A stretch of DNA of 64,000 nt from Primula veris (GCA_963682055.1 OY821749.1:31875631-31939630); one strand, 5' to 3'. Positions 37,421 through 50,058 are shown, counted from the stretch's first letter. Notes: a model not told the origin generated them from the sequence alone. Numbers and translations: made by a program.

Positions 37421-37620
37421 AAGATCTTTGACAAATCTGGTCAGATCTTGCTTAGTTGGGTATGGATTTAGTGGGGGTCTTCTTTTATAAGTGTAGATAA
37501 ACATCCCTTCATTCTAATAAAACTTGATATATACTCACAAAGAAAGTAAAAAAAGATAGAAAGAGAAAGGAAAAGTCTTTAAGAAAATATTCATCTTCTT
37601 GAGATTTTTAAATATTGGAA
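37421..37620 (+). promoter_or_regulatory. Response-regulator promoter with AAGATCTT-type cytokinin elements
   Basis: AAGATCTT at 37421-37428 and AGATCTT at 37443-37449 lie 170-200 bp before the ATG. This palindromic word contains the core recognised by type-B response regulators (AGATT/AGATC family) and is known from promoters of cytokinin-induced type-A genes. A TATA-like TTTATAAGT follows near 37483. Binding here is inferred. Confidence 0.55.
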
Positions 37621-38713
37621 ATGGGGGTAGCTATACAATCTCAATTTCATGTCCTTGCTGTTGATGATAGCATTGTTGATAGAAAACTCATTGAGAGGCT
37701 CTTGAAAACTTCATCGTACCAAGGTTCGTATAAATATCCGGAAAAAGAAGAAGCTATTATTCAAGTTTTATAATTTTCTTCAAAATACAGCAAGAATTAT
37801 CCTGAAGTTATATCTGGATGGACTTATATGTTCACCAAATTTGCATCCATCTATTTTCAGGATGTTTTCTCGAAAGATTAACATTTACCCGAAATATTTT
37901 CACTTTTTTGTGCGTATTAACCTTATTTTCTGGGAATCTTGAATTTTTCTTGCAGTTACCACGGTTGATTCAGGGAGTAAAGCTTTAGAGTATTTGGGTT
38001 TTACCGAAGATGATCAACCTTCTGATTCACCAAACAACAATCAGGAAGTAGGAGTAAATTTGATTATTTCGGACTATTCTATGCCCGGGATGACCGGCTA
38101 TGAGCTGCTCAAGAAAATTAAGGTATACTCTCCATGATAATAATTAAGTTTCAAATTAGGCAAACATTAAATTTCTAACAAGTCTTAAATTTATTTCATT
38201 ATATATGGTTTCGATTTACGTAAAGTAGTTATGAATCAATTTTACTTCAATTTGCAGAAATCTTCCTCTCTGAGAAACATACCAGTGGTGATTATGTCTT
38301 CTGAGAATGTCTCTTTAAGAATAGACAGGTAAAAAGTTGTTCATGATTAGTTTCTACTTTTTCAAGCCAAAAAGTAGCTCAAATTCATTTTCTTTTCAAT
38401 CCAGTACTTGAAAATTGACAATTTTTTTCTTGGATATATTCGCAGATGCATTGAGGAAGGTGCAGAGGACTTTTTTCTAAAGCCAGTCAAATTATCAGAT
38501 GTGAATAAACTCAAGCCCCATATAATGAAGACAACAACAAAGAATTACGAAGAACCAGAAATCCAAGAGAAACAAGACGTGTTACAAGAATACGAGGTTC
38601 TAAGAGAGCAAGACATTTTTCAGAGATTACAATCGAAGAATATAAAGAGGAAAAATATGCAAGAATCGCTTTCTCCTCAAAGAACAAGACCAAGATACAA
38701 TGGCCTTTTTTAG
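37621..38713 (+). CDS. Type-A two-component response regulator (ARR8/ARR9-like)
   Basis: Exons 37621-37723, 37956-38122, 38258-38328 and 38446-38713 total 609 nt, 202 aa. The receiver domain fills most of it: acidic pair in HVLAVDDS, phospho-acceptor Asp in [16 protein letters not shown], Ser in PVVIMSSEN, and the conserved Lys in [17 protein letters not shown]. There is no GARP/Myb DNA-binding domain, so it is type A: it takes phosphate from histidine phosphotransfer proteins and damps cytokinin signalling. The C-terminal tail is short and charged ([18 protein letters not shown]) and ends with KRKN...[10 protein letters not shown], a pattern like ARR8 and ARR9. The start [17 protein letters not shown] matches that group. 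The promoter carries AGATCTT words, fitting cytokinin induction. All splice sites read as GT-AG. Confidence 0.95.
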
Positions 38714-41423
38714 AATTAGACTAATCAAGATAGGTTTTTATTCCTTCATCAAGACTTTTGTTTCGTTTTTTTAGAATATATACAAGAATTAGAATGAAAC
38801 AGTATTTCTCTTGATTTGTGTCCTAGCATTCGTATTGAGAAGTGAAGGTAGACAAGGCAGTTACTTGTTATCCAGGAGATGATGCAAATACTGATATTAT
38901 AAAAAAATCACATAAAAGTTGCGACTTTTGGTGAAATAAGTGTACAATAATTTTGATCTTAAGCTGATATGGAAGTGGTTTAAAAAGACGAATTGATTTA
39001 TCCCTTGCCTAGTAAAAGGCTTTTAACCCTCACAGTCAAGCAAAAGAATGAAGAAAACGAAAGAAGAGAGAAGAATCTGACTCTGATCTAATAGGGTCGG
39101 GATGAACGATTCCTAAGTGTCAAGCGGTCTATTAAGGATTCGGAACTTGTGGAGGTAAATAAACAATAAAACACAAAAACAAACACAAAAAAGCTGAGAA
39201 TCAACTACGCGAAAGTAGAAGATTAGATTGTCAATTATTGATTGGTACCTACTCATAAAAGTAGAATGGCATCGATATTCGATACTAGCCTCTCTAAAGT
39301 AGAATGGCATCGATACTAGCCTCTCTATGAACCTTTTAGCTTTTCCTTTTTGATATGGTTGATTACTTTGATGCCAAATTTTGGAATCGATTCTTTATTC
39401 TAGAGAAAAGGGTTTATAATGTCATGCATTGTAATCATACTACAGATTAACGAAAGTTTAAAGTGTCACACAACTCGTCAGATTTGATACCAAGAACGAG
39501 ATGGCTACGCTTGACACTAGAAGGGTTACTTCTTTGCCATTCTCTCTAGAATTTGCACAACACGTATAAACCACGCGAATTGTAGTTTGAAAAAGCAGAA
39601 AATACAAACAAACGGAGTAATTAAACATGAGACAATCAATGTAAAAAAGAAAGCCAAGAGCTGAGGAGACGCAATGCTTCTGTTTCGTGAATTGGATAGT
39701 GTTATATCTGTAAAAAAGATTTAGGAAAAGATTCTATGCAATATTCCCATATTACTATCTTTCTATTTGGTCAAAATAAATCAAATCTTATGGTTGAAAT
39801 AAGAAGAGTTTGTGGATGGTGTGGAGTACTATATATATGTGTACAAAATAATTTTATTTTTTTTATCAAACTTATTATTAATTAATCATTGTGTTGGGTA
39901 ATACTATATATTTTCTTTTATCAAATCTCTCATAAGCTAGGAAAAAATAAGAGCTAAAAAGGATTTAGGAAAATATTATTTGGTCAAAATAAATCAAATC
40001 TTATGGTTGAAATAAGAAGAGTTTGAGTACTTTAGACAAGGAGTCGGGTTCCCTTTTTTGAGTCCTTCCTGAGAGTTGCTTATGACTTTCCAAGAAGAAA
40101 ACATTTTTTGATATTTCTCTCAATTTATTCATATAAAACTTCAGAAAATATATTAGAGATGGGAGGAAAACAGAGATGCGAATTAACAACCTCAATTGGT
40201 TGTCTTCTTTCTCGATGCTCTGTGATTGTTTTTCAAGGCAATATCCAAAACATACAATCTACCATGATATTTTACCATAATATTTTACCAAAGCATACAA
40301 CAATTAAAAATTTCTTCTCAAAACATACAAACATACAATTACACATATGAGTAATTGCAAACATTGATGCAGTTTTACCTAGATTGTCACAAATAATTTC
40401 AATCTCACATTAGCTGGTATTCCCCGTAATCCATATGAAATAAAAATATAATTTTTAATGAAACAGAAAAATATACTTGTCGGCCCGAACTTTCTGATAC
40501 GTTGCTTAGCATGATGAAACCTGCATCGACATAAGTCTCTGTCCCACGCGACTTTCCAGATATCCAGAAAAAAAAAAAAAAAAAAAAAACTAGGGAAAAT
40601 ACGTTCACACACTTAATGACTTACCAAATGGTTATCCTGTTTTCCTCCGAGGGTTCTATGTTAGTTTTGAGCAGAAACAGAGATGTTTTCAAATACCAAC
40701 AAAAAGAAGCGTATTTTGTTTCGCCATTGTCAGTGTTGATGAAAAGGAGAGATAGTAATCGATATCACAGTGGGATATTGTTGTCTCACACTCGATAGTA
40801 TTTGTTTACACTATTATTCTAAGAAATTAAAACTCCAAATAAATATAGGAAACATGAACCAACGCACCGCTTGACGTGCCCACAAAACGTTCAAAATTCT
40901 TTTACGACTTCATCATACTCAGTTTAACCCCATTCTGACCTAAGACCTCAACAATTAACAAAAGAAGAAGCCAAAGTACTGCATTCTGATACAAGAGCAA
41001 ATAAAGAAAACCATAAAAGCTCTAAAACCAAAGCCTCGTATATGCAGAATATCAAGGTATAAAATGTTTGCCCATCCTTAATTTTCGTTTTTCATCAAAC
41101 AGATTAACTTTGGTTAATCTAGAAGACTAGAACTAGGATTACATCCATCAAATCCGACAGGCAACATACTGTTTGCACCTTGCGGGGACATTGCACATAA
41201 TCAGGGTTGCATCGAGTACACTATTCAACGGAGTTCAAATATAATAAAAAAAATGCTTAAAAATTAACAGCAGCGCCAGCAAAACTTGGTAATCCATTTA
41301 TAATCTGATCAGCGAATATATTGAGCTCCTCGCCTATGCTACATATATCATGATCTGACATGTTAGCAAGCGCCTGGATGCTCATATCCATCTCCGCATT
41401 AGTTGCAAGAGAATTTTCCTCAT
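38714..41423. other. Intergenic DNA between response regulator and NAC gene
   Basis: No gene is supported. Notable points: a local duplication at about 39257-39326 (TAGAATGGCATCGAT...ACTAGCCTCTCT twice); a 50-bp direct repeat at about 39763 and 39975 (TTTGGTCAAAATAAATC); and an A run of over 20 at 40568-40590. The last part (41263-41423) holds an open stretch on the minus strand that looks like a former NAC C-terminal tail; see the NAC entry. Confidence 0.5.
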
Positions 41424-44400
41424 TTACGTACCCTCATGTAAGACACTTGATGATGTAGATGGTTTCAGATAAATGTCATCAGATAAATCGCTCGAATTTA
41501 GCAACTGCTGGAACTGACCAGAGAAAATAAATATGATTTAGATAAATTTAAATACACGTTTTATTATTTAAACAAAATGGTTGAATAAGAGAGATTCATG
41601 AAAATTCTATGGAATAACATTGCAAAATCCATTACAGTTCTCAATGTTCTCAAGCGTTCAGCAGGCTCTAAAATGATAAAATTGGATTCAGGTCACTATA
41701 CATATTTGTAATATTTGGTACGTTAAATATAAGTTGGATCTTAATCATTTTTTTCAAAGTAAAAATGGAAATAAAATTAAGAAAAATAACATCAAAAGAG
41801 AGTGAGTACCGTCATGTCGTGGCCCAAGATAGAACTAAAGTAGCCGCTATAGCTTGGCTGTGGGTCATAAGGTACTCGAAAAACTTCTTCCCTCGATGCT
41901 GCTAGAGGGATCATTGGGGAAAGCTGGCTCATCTCATTTAACTGGATACAAATCATTTATAAACTTAAGTATAAATGATTTGAGATAAGCATTTATTATA
42001 TAAATGATTTGTATCCAGTTAAATAATATTCATATAGACAAGCATAATCAATTAAAATATTAAAAACATAAAATAATATTTATATAACTAAAAGTTAAAA
42101 AGAGGACATTCGTTAAAGTAAAACTTCAACTCCTGGGGAGGAAAAACAAGTTTATTATCATGACCAAACTTAATTTTGTTAAGAGAAGGCTATAAACATG
42201 CTTGGAAAAGTTGACATGTGAAGAAAAATAGCGTCGGAAATTAGCGATTTTACTAAAGTAAACATACTTCTACAAACTTTTTGATAACATGCTGTAGTTT
42301 TTAGTAGTATTGGATATAAAATAATATGAAAATCATGATTTCCACTTGTTTCAACTTTTTAGAGACTTCTTATCACCTCATAGCACACGACTTTGTCGAA
42401 AAAGTAAAGCTACCACAAAATCATTGAGGATAAATAACACGAAGACTATTTTTCCATATCCCTTTCTTCAATATATCTCCTACACTAACAATAAAGTATA
42501 GTACTTTTGAGAAAAACTGCGCTTACGTTCACATGATCGCCATAACAATTGGCGTAGCTTGGATTATTTTGGCTCAAGGGTTGCATATGCTGAGATAGAG
42601 GTAGTCGTTGGTTCATTTCTGCCAATCCTTGGTAGGTGTTTTTCGCAACTGTTTCGTTGACATGTTCGCTTTGGTCTGTTCTTTTACGTTTTTTCGATGA
42701 ACGGCTTGTCTTGTGTATCTTGCACACCACTAACTCTTCCAGCTAAACATAAAAAAGATCCCAAGCGTCTGATTCCGAAATTGAGTAAATGTAGTAGTAT
42801 AAAAGGAATAAAATTAAGTGAATATTTAGCAGTAACAAGCCATCCTTATATTTGTTGAATAATTGAGTGTTTTTAATCGTATATTTGTACATACATCCGG
42901 TTATAATATATATAAAGAAAGTAATGGTAAACTAACTATAGAAATCTAACATTCACATTTCCATTTCTTTGCCTTCTAACTAATAAACTTCTTTTCTTTC
43001 TTTAATCTTCCGGTTTCTCTTTCACAACGATAATTTCTGAAAAAGCATGTAAGAACAACACGGGGAAAATGTGGAACGTGTAATTACCTCGTTTAAGGAA
43101 GCCTGCTCCTTTTTCTTATCATTAAGCCAATACTCGTCCATCAACCAATTAGTCTTGATAGAAACTTTAGAGGTGCCTTCGTGATAAGCCAGTGATCGTT
43201 TGGATCCCATTCCGTCCTTAATTGGCTCCTTAGATCCTGTCAAGAAGAATGAAAGCATGATTTCAGATTTTATAGTTTACTTTCTTAAGTTGATCAATTA
43301 ACCTTTTTATAGCATCAATTGTGCCCAAGTAATTTAATTAGAGATAAGTTTCTTTTATATTTCAAGATTTTAGGTTGTATAGATTTTCCCCCTAACTTGA
43401 GAACTAAAGTTTAAGTCATTAATATCTGGGGGTAAAATATAACTTCCTAACAGTACTGCCGATGTATGTTAAATAAAATCATTTTTCAATATAGAAATAT
43501 GAGTTCGAAAAAATCAAAAATGAAAAGAGAATCGGAAATACTATATCTAAAAAGATGATTCGATATTCCAAGTCATTACTAGTTTTTATTAACAACTAAG
43601 ACGAATACAACTCAAGATATCTTTAATATATATTTCGAATATAGATGAATAACCGAAATACCGATGTGCAACTTTCTACTATTCGATGTAAGTATTCTGC
43701 CAAATATCGACGAATTACAAATATTAAATAACAATTACCTGTAGCTTTCCAGAATCCATCACCCACATTTCTATCAGGCCTCTTTCCATTGGGATACTTC
43801 TTCGTCCTCTTGGTGAATAAATAGCAAGTTTCGTTGGTAGCTAACTGGTTAGCGGCTGTAATCACAAATATATAGTTACGACTACGCATAGTTTATGGAA
43901 TAAAACGACGTAAGTATATAACTTGGTGGCGGAGCCAGAATTTTGATTCAAGAGAGGCACAATTCCGGAGAAAAACATGGTCTAAACTATTTAGTGGCAG
44001 AGATACAGGACTATAATTTACAGGGCACTATTGTAGTTAATCAGAACATAAATCTTTCAAACCAATTACAAAATAAAAAATAAAACAATTAAAATCATGA
44101 TACGAGCCAAGTTTCACGTGAATATCGCCTCTATTCAATTGAATTGAGTTGTAATATTAATTTCTAAATTACAAGGCTCTTAATTCAAGTTATAACTACA
44201 TTAAAAAAAGGAAGACCAAAAATTGAATAAGATACTAGCAACAAGAAAAACAAAAAATATAGCTGGTATTTTTTTTTTGAATTAATTGTGGAAAAACCCA
44301 CTTTTTATTTTATTGATTTTTGATAATAAAATTTGGGGGAAAAACTCCACCACAACCAGAAAAGTACATTACCAATAGCGTTACATCATCGAAACAAATA

Positions 44401-46363
44401 CTTAAATTACAATAGATTAAAACTTGATGGACTGAAATGCAAAAGTGTTCTAATTACTTTCAAATGTCACGTAAGTCTTTCCGGTACCTTACTAACTGAA
44501 GTCAAAATCATCTTTATTTTCTCTCTCTCATGGTTCCACCTCCTTTTACAATTACGGTACAAATTCGTCCAATTCATCTCTTTTAATTCTAAAATTTGGA
44601 AATCCCCTTTTATCCATCTTTACTAATCCTTTAAATTCTGCAGGAAAATCTTCTATGCAATCCGAATCGATGGAATTTGTCGGATCTGCTGCGTATTTTG
44701 CCAAATAGTCCGCCACGCCATTTGTCTCTCTACAAACATGCTGGATTTTTGTTTTACCTTTCTCCAATAGGTAATTAATTTTGGTAACAATCCATCTTAT
44801 TTTCCATGGAATTTCCCTTTTATTATTGCAAATATTCGCTGCTCTTTGGGAATCAGTTTCTATAATGATTTTGCCATTGAAATAGGAGCTAAATTATATA
44901 CCTTTATAAATAGCCATTACTTCAACCATTAACACTGAATTAACTTCCACTTTTTTTGAAAAGGCCTTTATAAAATTGCCTTGGTGATCTCTAATAGTAC
45001 CTCCAATACTAGCTTTATTGGTTTTTAAACATAAGCTTCCATCTACATTAACTTTAATCAAAAATTTAGTTTAAGACTTTTAACGAACACTTGTGTGCAT
45101 AAACAATAAAATAACAATCTCATCTCACATGTGTGTGCATAAACAATAAAATATACTATTGTAATGGGTTTATATATTTATATGAAGAGTAAAAAAAAAA
45201 CGCCGTATAATTTTTTACATCACCACATGTAAATTGACCAATCAACTCATCAACTATTAGTATTCCTAAATTAGCACTGTAAATTAAAATTAATGGTCGA
45301 TTTAAAAATATGAAAAACAATTTTTTTACTTCAAAATACTTGTAATTATTATTGTTTTAATGCTGCTTTCTAATATTTTCTGCATAATTAGTTTTGTTGA
45401 CTTATTATAACTTCACAATGCTTTCCTCGAATCCTCGATCGTTAAATAAATGACCAACTCATAATCATTCTTGTAAAAAAATAAAATAAAAATAACAACT
45501 CATAATCATTCTTGTAAAAAAAGGAAAAAAAAAATGCCAACTCATAACCATTCTTGTAAACAAATAAAAAATAAAGACCAACTCATAATCATTCTTGTAA
45601 AAAAATAAAATAAAAAGACCAACTCGTAATCATTCTTGTAAAAAAAATGATCAACTCATAATCATTCTTGTAAAAAAAGAAAAAAAAGACCAACTCATAA
45701 TCATTCTTGTAAAAAAACAACTCATAACCATGACAATATGATCCCAATCAGACTTATCGTTTATCAGCCATCATGTGTGTATATGTAACAAATTAGAACT
45801 TAATTGTTACAATTCAAATAAAATATTCTCCAAAATTACAATTTACTGTATAACAATATAGCTACATACGAATGCAATGTACTTACGTCCAAAAAGAAGT
45901 GAGAGTGCATGTTATCAAACACGACTTAATACCATGCTATATAGTCAAGAATCAAGAACTGTAGCTTTTCATAAGTTGTAGTTTCTTTTTATATATAAGT
46001 TAGGGAAACTCTCTGATAATATAACTAGGTAAATAACATACGATCGATGTAACACTAATTAACCAAGAATCAAAGGCCAAACGATTATTCTTCACAAAAG
46101 AATAAAGTAGAGAAGCATAACTAAGTATAAACAAGAAGAAGAAAACAATAAAAAGATGACAAGAACACATGAATAAGGAAGGGATTATTGCAGCAAATTT
46201 TACCGAAAATATTAGCGGGACTAGACTTGTATACTTCGCTACGTGAGATTGTGTTGGGCGGGATAGGTAACCCCTTCTTCTCGTTCGAGAGATAGTAAAG
46301 AACTTCTTCATCAGTCGGAAGAAAGCGATAACCAGGTGGAAACCCATGCTGTTCGTTCTCCAT
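41424..46363 (-). CDS. NAC domain transcription factor
   Basis: Six exons on the minus strand: 46363-46204, 43855-43739, 43236-43088, 42742-42527, 41941-41810, 41513-41424. They sum to 864 nt, 287 aa. The NAC subdomains read in order: A ([19 protein letters not shown]), B ([13 protein letters not shown]), C ([19 protein letters not shown]...DGFWKATG), D ([11 protein letters not shown]...[11 protein letters not shown]) and E ([11 protein letters not shown]). Basic RSSKKRKR after the domain could serve nuclear entry. The C-terminal half is Gln/Ser/Asn-rich, as in activation regions. NAC proteins are plant-only nuclear factors; which process this one controls is not visible. Intron 1 is 2.3 kb and holds a LINE fragment and a tandem repeat. 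The 3' end is uncertain: TAA at 41424 follows VLHEGT, but another frame stays open to 41263 with protein-like sequence. Confidence 0.88.
41938..42022. repeat. Perfect 24-bp inverted repeat over a NAC splice acceptor
   Basis: 41938-41961 and 41999-42022 are exact reverse complements of 24 bp, separated by 37 bp. One arm covers the 3' splice site of NAC exon 5 (TTTGTATCCAG at the intron end) and its first bases. In RNA the acceptor could be locked in a hairpin. Confidence 0.85.
44552..45060 (-). pseudogene. RNase H-like fragment of a non-LTR retrotransposon (in NAC intron 1)
   Basis: Minus-strand reading shows the plant RVT_3/RNase H pattern: VNVDGSLC near the start, [11 protein letters not shown], a Glu in [22 protein letters not shown], and [19 protein letters not shown] with the last Asp. 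An in-frame TAA at 44894-44896 breaks it, and no reverse transcriptase part is present. An A run on the same strand at about 44280-44271, downstream of the stop, may be a poly(A) tail. That fits a 5'-truncated LINE insertion in the NAC intron. No clear target duplication was found. Confidence 0.72.
45452..45730. repeat. Tandem repeat in NAC intron 1
   Basis: About eight copies of a 33-47 bp unit, ACTCATAATCATTCTTGTAA followed by a variable A-rich stretch. Unit length varies through the A run, as from slippage. Confidence 0.85.
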
Positions 46364-47204
46364 GGGAACAAGAGCTGCAAACTATTTTTGTTTATTATAG
46401 AAAATCTAGCTGATTTTTGTAAGAATAACTTGTAATGTATGTAAGAGAAGAATGAAGGTATTTGACAAAAATAAATTAAAGAAAGTTCTAATTTTGTATA
46501 AATAAAGGATAAATGATGTATCAGTTCATGCATATCATATCTAATCTGAAACTAATTCCGGATATATAGTCAGTATAGTGTTTAATAAGGAATAGGACGT
46601 TCCCTGATCAATTTATCTTCTCATTTTTTTTTAAATAGAATTTCTCTTCTTAATTATTACATATATGGGTTTATGTAAAGGAGTAATTAACACGTTTTTT
46701 TATCCCAAAAAATATACAACTCTAATAAATATGTGTAATTGTATGTTTATATGTTTTGAGAATAAACTTTTAGATATGCTATGTTTTGATAATATATTTT
46801 GGTTAATTGTATATTTTGTACATTATCTTTTTTTTATTTGTTAATACTATACAATATTACAATATATTAGTTGACACAAATCGTATTAATTTGCCATGTC
46901 ATATATATATATCTTACAAATATTACTTGTTGCATGGGCAGTTGGACACCTTGCATTGGGGCCGTTACCTTAATTTCTTATTCAAAGTTCACTAAAAAAA
47001 AAAAAAAACCCTCAGACAACGACAGAATTAGTGATGGTATTTTTTATTACGAGCTTATGAGCGACGGTTTTTGTGATGGTTTTGTGACAATTTAGTTAAT
47101 TTGCAATAGATTTGTGACAGCTTTTTAAATTAGCGACAAGCTTGTTACAGATTTTGATTATCACTAAATCAAACATTATTTTGCAATGTTAGCATAGAGA
47201 ACGA
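46364..47204. other. Intergenic, NAC upstream region
   Basis: The 5' UTR and promoter of the NAC gene should lie next to 46363. Otherwise AT-rich. No ORF shows a known domain. CACTAAAAAAAA near 46991 is discussed under rejected items. Confidence 0.4.
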
Positions 47205-47371
47205 GTTTGCTCGGGAAGCAGTGGATATGACTCTGAGTCATAGTGACTCAGAGTCCACAACCATTGGATATTGCTACAGTACATTTCATATTTTAACTGT
47301 AGTAATATTCAACGGCTATGGACTCTGAGTCACCTTGACTCGGAGTCAGGTACGCTGCATCCGTTTGCTCG
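47205..47371. mobile_element. Mutator-like foldback MITE with 9-bp target duplication
   Basis: The element is 47214-47362 (149 bp), flanked on both sides by exact GTTTGCTCG (47205-47213 and 47363-47371). The ends are inverted for about 70 bp each: left GGAAGCAGTGGATATGACTC, right on the reverse strand GGATGCAGCGTACCTGACTC. Each arm itself contains a smaller palindrome, GACTCTGAGTCA-TAG-TGACTCAGAGTC on the left. A 9-bp duplication and GG start fit Mutator-type elements. Nearly the whole element can fold as one hairpin, so transcripts could be small-RNA precursors. Confidence 0.88.
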
Positions 47372-50054
47372 ACAGGAAAAAAAATCATTGGGAATTTGGT
47401 CCATGCTGTACAATTACTGGCTAAAAACTTGTTTGTATATATTGATACGATATATAAATATTGTGGAGGTATATTATATACGATGAAAAATACTCCAAAG
47501 TTAAATATTGGTATCCTCTTTTTTCTAAAAAAGGAAATTCAATGAAATTCCTGTCCGTTAAAATCAAGGGCTTATATTACATATATTATTTGAAGAAAAT
47601 AGTCAAAACACTACAATTAAATGAGAAATGGGTTCCCACTATCAAGACCATAAACGTTTGTCAACTAAAAGCTTATGGTTCAAGAATCAAAATCACAACT
47701 TAACCTTGAACTTTTATTTTCAAATGAACTATGTATCTTTGATGTTAAAGAAAATTAAACCATCATCTTCTCTATATAAAATAAATCGATTGCATTAGTG
47801 CTTAATTTGTATGTAGATAAACAAAAAATCCATGGTTCTATTGGCTCGCTTCAAATTAAGACTTTCGACTTTCGACTTTCGAAAACATTGTTGATTGTGA
47901 TGGACACATTTGTGCGGAAACTAAATTTTGAGAATAGTAATTGGGTGAGAAAATTCGTATAACCCACATAATCAACAACAAAAAAAAAAGGATGAGAATT
48001 TAAGAATCTAGGTTGAGAATTTAAAAAAAGGAGAGTCGAAGCCGTCTGATCGATTTATGATCGATTTATACTTAAATTAGGATGAAATCTAGAGAAATAC
48101 ATAATTAAGATCGAATAGTACGTACGGTATAGATTCATGAAGTGTTGTCATTAAATGTTACCTACAAAAATAATATCAAACACAACAATATTCCAAATAG
48201 TAACAATTTACCTTTTTAAAACTGAAGTCAGAGTGAATGTTGCTAAATTTTAGCAACAAAAATTGTTGTTAAACTGTTGCTAAATTTAACGACACTCAGT
48301 TTACTATCTGTTTATGAACATACGTTCTGATAATAAACTGATATTTTTTTATAGTGACATTTGATCTATGTTTTGGGAAGTAAAAATAAAAATAAAAAAT
48401 TTAAGATTTTACAGATAAATAATTGAGAAATGCATTTGAGGACCACAATATGTATCTTGACTTGTGACTTTGAATAAACACAATTATTAGTCTTACAACT
48501 GAAGTTTTGCTTTTGTTTGTGGCTTTTGATTTATACAGACATATTTTGATTAATACAGACGGTAATGATACAAATCACGTCACGTAAAAAAATTTAACCT
48601 ATTAAAAACTCAAATAAATATATTGAAACCCTAGTTTGAGTCTACCCTAAATTTAAATATTAATTAAAAATTTTATTTTTTATTTTTATTTTTAATAGAT
48701 TGGTTTTTTATTACGTGTCGTAAATTATACCACATCCCACTAATACAACCGTCGTCTCCATCAAACAAACAACGGAGCAGATACTCTGTATTTAGTTAGT
48801 TGGCCTCGTGCAAATAGACCCTTCAAAGCAAGCTGGATCTGATTTCTGAAATAGCAATAATAATACCCTTCATGCATTTTTATGTGAGTTGATCTATAAC
48901 TTTATTATCACTTTTCAAAAAACACCTATATCTTAATTTATGCCTTTTATTTCGAATAAAAAATAATTGTAAATAAATATTTGTACATTCAAAAGCATGC
49001 ATTGTTTTTTTTTTGGTCCAAGCACGATTAGTACATAATTAATTTTCTCTATTTTTAAGTTCATCAATATTATCTTTATTACTATTTCTTAATATGCTTT
49101 TGTCACTACAATAACAATATAGTTTTCACTTCATTATAAACCATGATTCAATAACCTTGTCTATAATTTTAAACAATTGATTTAAAACTTCACGCATTAA
49201 ACTTCGTCTCGATGTTAGACCTTTGTCCGTCAAACGACTTTTGAAACCTTGTGTAAAACTAATAGAAACTCAAATTATAGCTAGACCGCTCGCGAAATTA
49301 TTAAAAAAAAGTTTTATATTTGAGATGACGGAATAACCGACACTAATAAGAAACTTTGTCGCTTACCACTTACATAGTTACATATATAACCGCATTTAGA
49401 TGAAACTGTTGTAATTTGTTTTTAAAAAAATACATCCAAACTGTTGCACCTAAATCCAAGACTAAAAATATAAAATAAAATTAAGGGAGGGATATATTTG
49501 ATAAAATAGGAGGTGTATTATGTATATATGTAGGGTAAAATGAAAATAACCCCATGGAACTATTTGCTATTAATCTTCATAAACTATCAAACTTTTGTTT
49601 CAAATGATATAACTTTATGCTCGATGATCTGTTTAGGTTGATCTTTTATTTATTATGATCACTTATTCGATATTCATGCATATCAAGTAATTTTTTGTGG
49701 AATGACAAAAAAAAAGTTTTTCTTACTAAAACAATATTTTCTTATATAAAGCCTATTCTGATGGCATTTTACGGTAATTGGTATCTTAGCTCATGTGGAT
49801 TGATAGAATACATATATGAAAATAAATAAATTTGTACAATAAACAAATGAATAAAAAGTGAATTTAGGATTAGTTGCAAAAGTTTGATAATTTATGGGGA
49901 TTAGTTGCAAAAAATAATAGCTCATGGGTTATTTACAAATGTAACTTCTTTTTATCCATAAATACACACGCTACCTAACTTCTTTTTTTTCATTTATTAC
50001 AATTATTAGCTTGCCAACTGCTTTTCTTTGTACCCGCCAATATCATTTCACCAT

Positions 50055-50058
<4 letters not shown>
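47372..50058. other. Intergenic, pyruvate kinase upstream region
   Basis: No supportable gene. Contains an AT-rich ORF at 47461-47703 with no domain, a small palindromic area at 48238-48300 (GTTGCTAAA and TTTAGCAAC words), and the promoter of the pyruvate kinase gene near its right end. Confidence 0.4.

Noticed and set aside
41630..41665. A 32-nt micro-exon candidate in the NAC gene between exons 5 and 6
   Set aside because: Entered in the phase set by exon 5, it hits TGA after five codons; exons 5 and 6 already join in phase 0.
47461..47703. An 80-codon plus-strand ORF next to the Mutator-like MITE
   Set aside because: Lys/Tyr/Ile-rich text typical of AT-rich DNA, no domain, no homologous neighbour.
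46990..48356. Possible CACTA element, left CACTAAAAAAAA at 46991 and right ...TATAGTG near 48356
   Set aside because: The inverted match is only CACTA plus an A run, the flanking 3-bp sequences differ, no transposase is present, and the Mutator-like MITE lies inside. Not enough support.
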